This document shows positions 60,728 through 64,000 of a DNA stretch of 64,000 nucleotides, piece by piece (position 1 is the stretch's first letter; each line of letters starts with the position of its first letter). The stretch lies in the NCBI GenBank assembly GCA_035293805.1, contig DATGMD010000040.1, forward strand, positions 310,001 through 374,000. Reading direction: 5' to 3'. Made by a program: the position numbers and the translations under genes. Below the pieces are notes generated by a model. That model saw only the letters and a program-made list of their open reading frames with translations. It did not search any database and had not been told where the DNA came from. Origin of the DNA: JAJPHF01 sp035293805. GTDB lineage: Bacteria > Chloroflexota > UBA6077 > JAJPHF01.

Positions 60728-60765
60728 AGTATAGGCAGGCCCGGAAAACAGTGTCAATACACTGT
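60728..60765 (-). promoter_or_regulatory. Tad operon promoter with overlapping palindrome
   Basis: On the minus strand TTGACA (60757-60752), an 18-nt spacer and TATACT (60733-60728) form a near-consensus sigma70 promoter facing cpaB. A perfect inverted repeat ACAGTGT-CAAT-ACACTGT (60748-60765) covers the -35 box, a typical repressor-site position. The cognate regulator is unknown. Confidence 0.7.
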
Positions 60766-60849
60766 CACTATTAGCGGACGGCGTGTAACGACGGCAGGCC
60801 CGTGCCCCGCCGCGCCCGCCGCGCGGCGGGGCGAAAAACGCGAGAAACC

Positions 60850-60878
60850 TTGACGCCAGCCGGTGGGTCGGCTATACT
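60850..60878 (+). promoter_or_regulatory. Sigma70 promoter of the aroF leader
   Basis: TTGACG (60850-60855), exactly 17 nt, then TATACT (60873-60878). The start of transcription would be near A60885/A60886, 25 nt before the leader-peptide ATG. This gives a leader RNA of about 150 nt up to the terminator and about 236 nt up to aroF. Confidence 0.8.
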
Positions 60879-60910
60879 GCGGCCAACGTGAACGCGCGCC
60901 AGAGGCGGGA

Positions 60911-60976
60911 ATGTACACGCGCGACCGCTGGTACTACTTTAGGTGCGGCATGAGGGGGCTGCGGCCGAAAGGCTGA
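60911..60976 (+). CDS. aroF leader peptide with Trp-Tyr-Tyr-Phe control codons
   Basis: A 21-residue frame, too short for ordinary gene calling, reads MYTRDRWYYFRCGMRGLRPKG. Codons 7-10 (60929-60940) are TGG TAC TAC TTT, so all three aromatic amino acids are required in a row, and codon 2 is also Tyr. AGAGG lies 5 nt upstream of the ATG. The frame overlaps the left arm of the 15-bp hairpin that precedes the terminator. This is the layout of a transcription-attenuation leader peptide: ribosome stalling on aromatic codons would change the RNA fold before the DAHP synthase gene. I infer the function from codons, position and RNA elements together. Confidence 0.82.
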   Translation: MYTRDRWYYFRCGMRGLRPKG

Positions 60977-61016
60977 CGCAGCCCACGGCCCCCTCATGCC
61001 GCGGAAAGCAGAGGTG
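60945..61016 (+). promoter_or_regulatory. Attenuator hairpins: anti-antiterminator and candidate antiterminator
   Basis: Segments 60945-60959 and 60988-61002 pair perfectly over 15 bp. The right arm can alternatively pair with the terminator's left arm: 60991-60999 (CCCTCATGC) with about 61008-61016 (GCAGAGGTG), a 7-8 bp stem with small bulges. A ribosome stalled at 60929-60940 would cover the start of the first arm and free the second to block the terminator. A smaller 8-bp alternative (60956-60963 with 60977-60984) also exists. Energies were not computed, so the exact switching pairs are a model. Confidence 0.6.
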
Positions 61017-61037
61017 CAGACCTCTGCTTTTTGTTTT
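61005..61037 (+). terminator. Intrinsic terminator of the aroF attenuator
   Basis: AAAGCAGAGGT (61005-61015) and ACCTCTGCTTT (61020-61030) form an 11-bp stem with a GCAG loop, directly followed by TTGTTTT. It is the only hairpin in the window with a real T tract, and it lies 85 bases before the aroF start codon, not at a gene end, so it acts inside a leader. Confidence 0.88.
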
Positions 61038-61121
61038 GCCCGCGGCGCGTCCAAATCCGGGCCAGACCGGCCCACACAGCAGGGAGCCGGCTCGCGACCA
61101 CCGAGCGGGTAGGAGGTAGGA

Positions 61122-62171
61122 ATGATCGTCGTCATGCAGCGCGGCGCGACCCCGGAGCAGATCGAGCACGTCATCGAGCGGCTGCGGGAAGCGGGCTATC
61201 GCGAACAGGTATCTACCGGAGAGGAGCGGACCGTGATCGGCGTAATCGGCACCGGCATCCCGGCCGACCTCGGCGAACGGCTGGAGATGCTGCCGGGCGT
61301 GGAGGCCACGCACCGCCTGACCAAGCCCTACAAGCTGGCCAGCCGCGACTTCAAGCCCGTTAGGACGGTCGTGCAGGTGGGCGACTTATCTATCGGCAGC
61401 GACGAGTTCGTGGTCATGGCCGGGCCGTGCTCCGTGGAGAGCCGCGAGCAGGTGCTGCAGACCGCCCGAGCGGCCAAGGCGGCGGGCGCGCGCGTGCTGC
61501 GTGGCGGCGCCTACAAGCCGCGCACGTCCCCTTACAGCTTCCAGGGCCTGGGCGAGGAAGGGCTGGAGTACCTGGCCGAGGCGCGCGCGGAGACCGGCCT
61601 GCCGATCATCACCGAGGTGCTAGATACCGCCGACGTGCCGCTCGTCGCCAAGTACACCGACATCCTCCAGCTCGGCACGCGCAATATGCAGAACTTCGCC
61701 CTGCTGCGCGCGGTCGGCAACCTCGACATGCCGGTGATGCTCAAGCGCGGCATGTCGGCGACCATCGAAGAGTGGCTCATGGCGGCCGAGTACATCCTGC
61801 ACGGCGGCAACAAGCAGGTGATCCTCTGCGAGCGGGGCATCCGCACGTTCGAGACGGCCGCCCGCAACACCCTCGACCTGAGCGCTATCCCGATCGTGAA
61901 GAAGCTGAGCCACCTGCCGGTCGTCGCCGATCCCAGCCACGGCACGGGCAAGTGGTACCTCGTGCCGCCGATGGCGCTGGCCGCCGCGGCAGTGGGCGCC
62001 GACGGGCTGCTCATCGAGGTCCATCCCGATCCCGATACGGCGCTGAGCGATGGCCCGCAGTCGCTGAACCTCGACAACTTCGCCGCCATGATGCGCGAGC
62101 TGCGGCGCGTGACCGAGGCCGTGGGGCGCTCGCTGGGCGAGCTGGCGGCGACGAGCGGCGGGAGCCGTTAG
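61122..62171 (+). CDS. aroF: 3-deoxy-7-phosphoheptulonate (DAHP) synthase, type I-beta
   Basis: A 349-residue enzyme joining phosphoenolpyruvate and erythrose 4-phosphate, the first step of aromatic amino acid synthesis. The N-terminal 70 residues form a ferredoxin-like regulatory domain (IVVMQRGATPEQIEHVIERL), then the barrel: VMAGPCSVESREQV, RGGAYKPRTSPYSFQGLG, ITEVLDTADV, ILQLGTRNMQNF, PVMLKRGMSATIEEWL and PVVADPSHGTG (metal and PEP residues). AGGAGG precedes ATG 61122. Expression is likely controlled by the upstream attenuator, and activity may also be feedback-regulated through the N-terminal domain. aroA follows after 1 nt. Confidence 0.96.
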   Translation: MIVVMQRGATPEQIEHVIERLREAGYREQVSTGEERTVIGVIGTGIPADLGERLEMLPGVEATHRLTKPYKLASRDFKPVRTVVQVGDLSIGSDEFVVMAGPCSVESREQVLQTARAAKAAGARVLRGGAYKPRTSPYSFQGLGEEGLEYLAEARAETGLPIITEVLDTADVPLVAKYTDILQLGTRNMQNFALLRAVGNLDMPVMLKRGMSATIEEWLMAAEYILHGGNKQVILCERGIRTFETAARNTLDLSAIPIVKKLSHLPVVADPSHGTGKWYLVPPMALAAAAVGADGLLIEVHPDPDTALSDGPQSLNLDNFAAMMRELRRVTEAVGRSLGELAATSGGSR

Positions 62172-62172
62172 C

Positions 62173-63477
62173 GTGGCCGCCGACGCCGCGCCGCGCCGTG
62201 TGCGGCCGGCCGCTCGCCTGGCCGGCGAGCTGACCGTGCCGGGCGACAAGTCCATCTCCCACCGCGCGCTGCTGCTGAACGCGCTCGCCGCGGGCACGGC
62301 GCGCGTATGCGGGCTGGGCCTCGGCGCGGACGTGCGCTCCACCGAGCGGTGCTTGAAGGCGCTGGGCGTCGCCATCGAGCCGGATGGCGCGGAGGGTCGC
62401 GTGGTCCACGGCGCCGGACGGGACGGCCTGCGCGAGCCCGACGACGTGCTCGACGCGGGCAACTCCGGCACCACCATGCGCTTCCTCTGCGGCGTGCTGG
62501 CCGGGCAGCCGTTCCTGTCGGTGCTCACCGGCGACGCCTCGCTGCGCCGGCGGCCGATGGCGCGCGTGCTGGACCCCCTGCGGGCGATGGGCGCCCAGGC
62601 GTGGGGCCGCGCCGATGGCACGTTGGCGCCGCTCGCGATTCGCGGCGGCGGGTTGCGGGGCCTCGACTACGCGCTGCCCGTGGCCAGCGCCCAGCTCAAG
62701 TCGGCGCTGCTGCTCGCCAGCCTCTATGCCGACAGCCCCACCCATCTGCGCGAGCCGGCCGCCTCGCGCGATCACACCGAGCGCCTCCTGCGGGCGCAGG
62801 GCGTGGCGCTGCAAACCGATGGCCTGGACCTCTGGCTCACCCCGCCGAGCCAGCCGCCGCGCGCCGTGGACATCGACGTGCCCGGCGACTTCTCGTCGGC
62901 GGCCTTCTGGCTCGTGGCGGCCTGCGTCCACCCGGCCGCGCGCGTCACGGTGCGCGGCGTGGGCGTGAACCCCGGCCGCACCGGCCTGCTCGACGTGCTG
63001 CGCGACATGGGCGCCCGCCTCACGCTCGCCAACGAGCGCGACGTGGGCGGCGAGCCGGTGGCCGACGTGACCGCCGCGTCGAGCGACCTGCGCGGCGTGG
63101 CGATCGGCGGGGACGTGATCCCGCGCCTGCTCGACGAGGTGCCGGTGCTCGCGGTCGCCATGGCCGTGGCGCGTGGCGCCAGCCGCATCGACGACGCCGC
63201 CGAGCTGCGCGTGAAGGAGAGCGACCGCCTGCACGCCGTGGCTGCCGAGCTAACGGCGTTAGGAGCGACCGTCACCGAGCGCCCCGACGGCCTCGACTTC
63301 GCCGGCGGCGCCCGCCTGCGGGGCGCGAGCGTCGCCAGCTACGACGACCACCGCCTCGCCATGGCCCTCGCCGTTGCCGGCCTCGTCGCCAGCGGGGAGA
63401 CGACCATCCAGGGCGCCGAGAGCGTCGTCATCTCCTACCCCGCCTTCTGGGACCACCTCGCCGCCCTCGCCGCCTGA
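62173..63477 (+). CDS. aroA: 3-phosphoshikimate 1-carboxyvinyltransferase (EPSP synthase)
   Basis: A 434-residue shikimate-pathway enzyme joining shikimate 3-phosphate and PEP. Motifs: GDKSISHRALLLNALA (residues about 24-39), AGNSGTTMRFLCGVLAG, DASLRRRPMARVLDPL, and the later RVKESDRLHAVAAEL and DDHRLAMALAVAG. The GTG start at 62173 is 1 nt after the aroF stop, so the two genes form an operon under the same attenuator. Such coupling sends extra flux through the pathway when aromatic amino acids are scarce. Confidence 0.96.
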   Translation: MAADAAPRRVRPAARLAGELTVPGDKSISHRALLLNALAAGTARVCGLGLGADVRSTERCLKALGVAIEPDGAEGRVVHGAGRDGLREPDDVLDAGNSGTTMRFLCGVLAGQPFLSVLTGDASLRRRPMARVLDPLRAMGAQAWGRADGTLAPLAIRGGGLRGLDYALPVASAQLKSALLLASLYADSPTHLREPAASRDHTERLLRAQGVALQTDGLDLWLTPPSQPPRAVDIDVPGDFSSAAFWLVAACVHPAARVTVRGVGVNPGRTGLLDVLRDMGARLTLANERDVGGEPVADVTAASSDLRGVAIGGDVIPRLLDEVPVLAVAMAVARGASRIDDAAELRVKESDRLHAVAAELTALGATVTERPDGLDFAGGARLRGASVASYDDHRLAMALAVAGLVASGETTIQGAESVVISYPAFWDHLAALAA

Positions 63478-63483
63478 GCACCC

Positions 63484-64000
63484 TCAGCGTAGAGCGGCGA
63501 GCGCGCGCTGGACGGCGAGGGCCGGCGACACCCCCGCCGGATCCGCGTGGCGCTGCCCAGGCCAGCGCAGCACGACGACCTCCTCGCGCAGCTCCTCGCG
63601 TGTCGCCGTCGCTCGGCGCGTGCGGAACAACTCAATCTCCGCGAACTCGTACCCCAGCATCCGCGCAATGTCGGCTAGCAGCTGGCCCGTGCGGATCATC
63701 ACGCGCAGATACGACGCCTGGTCACCGACGACGTAGGCCAGCCGGGCGCCCGGGCGCAGGATGGGGCGCAGCTCGGCCAGGTGACGGGCCATGCCGCCGA
63801 AATAGAGGCGCGTCACGCGGCCATATAGGCGCTCGAAGCCGGAGGTCTTGCCTAGCTCGATGCGGCGGGCCTCGATGGCCTCGGCTATACGCTGCACTTC
63901 CGCGTGCGCCGCGACCCAGCGGTCGTCGTCGTCGGCCTGGTAGACGTTGCGCGTGTTCGAGCGCAGCAGCCTTTGCTTCAGCGCGCGCAGCTCGGCGCGG
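63484..64000 (-). CDS. Methyltransferase-like protein, C-terminal part
   Basis: The frame is open from the right edge to a stop at 63484, giving the last 171 residues; the N-terminus is outside the window. It includes RSNTRNVYQADDDDRWVA, a helix-rich middle, LRPGARLAYVVGDQASYLRV (a strand-and-turn like those of Rossmann methyltransferases), and a final EEVVVLRWPGQ. The pattern resembles C-terminal parts of DNA-methylase-like proteins, but the SAM motif is not visible, so this is tentative. It is convergent with aroA, with only 6 bases between. Confidence 0.5.
   Translation of the reverse strand, partial: RAELRALKQRLLRSNTRNVYQADDDDRWVAAHAEVQRIAEAIEARRIELGKTSGFERLYGRVTRLYFGGMARHLAELRPILRPGARLAYVVGDQASYLRVMIRTGQLLADIARMLGYEFAEIELFRTRRATATREELREEVVVLRWPGQRHADPAGVSPALAVQRALAALR

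Noticed and set aside
60885..61121. T-box or known riboswitch before aroF
   Set aside because: No T-box sequence or specifier-loop pattern was seen; the leader peptide with aromatic codons explains the terminator better.

Overview
The window is a 64 kb piece of a GC-rich bacterial chromosome, densely coded, with frequent GTG/TTG starts and clear AGGAGG-type ribosome binding sites. The gene mix suggests an environmental, aerobic, probably monoderm bacterium of the Chloroflexota type: substrate-binding lipoproteins, Rieske and flavin monooxygenases, a PaaX-linked CoA-ester module, two succinate dehydrogenases, and a Tad apparatus with no secretin in view. That assignment is inference from gene content; no rRNA, tRNA or phylogenetic marker was identified. 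No insertion sequence, prophage or CRISPR array was found.

Layout. 1-4.4 kb (minus strand): an aromatic-degradation operon of Rieske oxygenase, alpha/beta hydrolase, two-domain extradiol dioxygenase, and an ABC uptake system cut by the left edge. 4.6-9.5 kb: response regulator, zinc ribbon, CPBP protease, luciferase-like monooxygenase and hybrid histidine kinase. 9.9-12.3 kb: secD-secF. 12.5-14.2 kb: a membrane protein and an encapsulin shell gene with no obvious cargo gene. 14.3-21 kb (minus): a marR / membrane-fusion adaptor / RND pump operon whose adaptor carries about sixteen tandem coiled-coil units. 21.4-24.8 kb: acpS, a universal stress protein, a DUF1116 protein and a secreted propeller-like protein. 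25-32 kb: paaX followed by two enoyl-CoA hydratases, two PaaA-type di-iron proteins, a lone CoA-transferase subunit and a NuoE/NuoF-type NADH-oxidising pair, which may form a CoA-ester oxygenase pathway with an unusual electron supply. 32-37 kb: response regulator, clpP, O-antigen-ligase-like protein, rhodanese and a second CPBP protease. 37.2-44.7 kb: two succinate dehydrogenases, one set apparently nested inside the other. 44.8-52.5 kb: exported cupredoxin-like protein, cupin, a second substrate-binding lipoprotein, ComF, LLM monooxygenase, two alpha/beta hydrolases and an IclR regulator. 52.5-60.4 kb (minus): a Tad locus (cpaB, tadZ, tadA, tadB, tadC), a DUF192 gene and a GT-C-like membrane protein. 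60.8-63.5 kb: aroF-aroA (shikimate pathway) behind a leader that reads as a transcription attenuator. 63.5-64 kb: the C-terminal end of a methyltransferase-like gene.

The strongest regulatory discovery is the aroF leader: a consensus promoter, a 21-residue leader peptide with consecutive Trp-Tyr-Tyr-Phe codons, a 15-bp hairpin and a U-tailed terminator, all before the DAHP synthase gene. The strongest metabolic candidate is the PaaX-linked di-iron/NuoEF cluster. Two sequence themes recur between genes: inverted arrays of a GCTGAnn heptamer, and long near-perfect hairpins without a T tract at gene ends.
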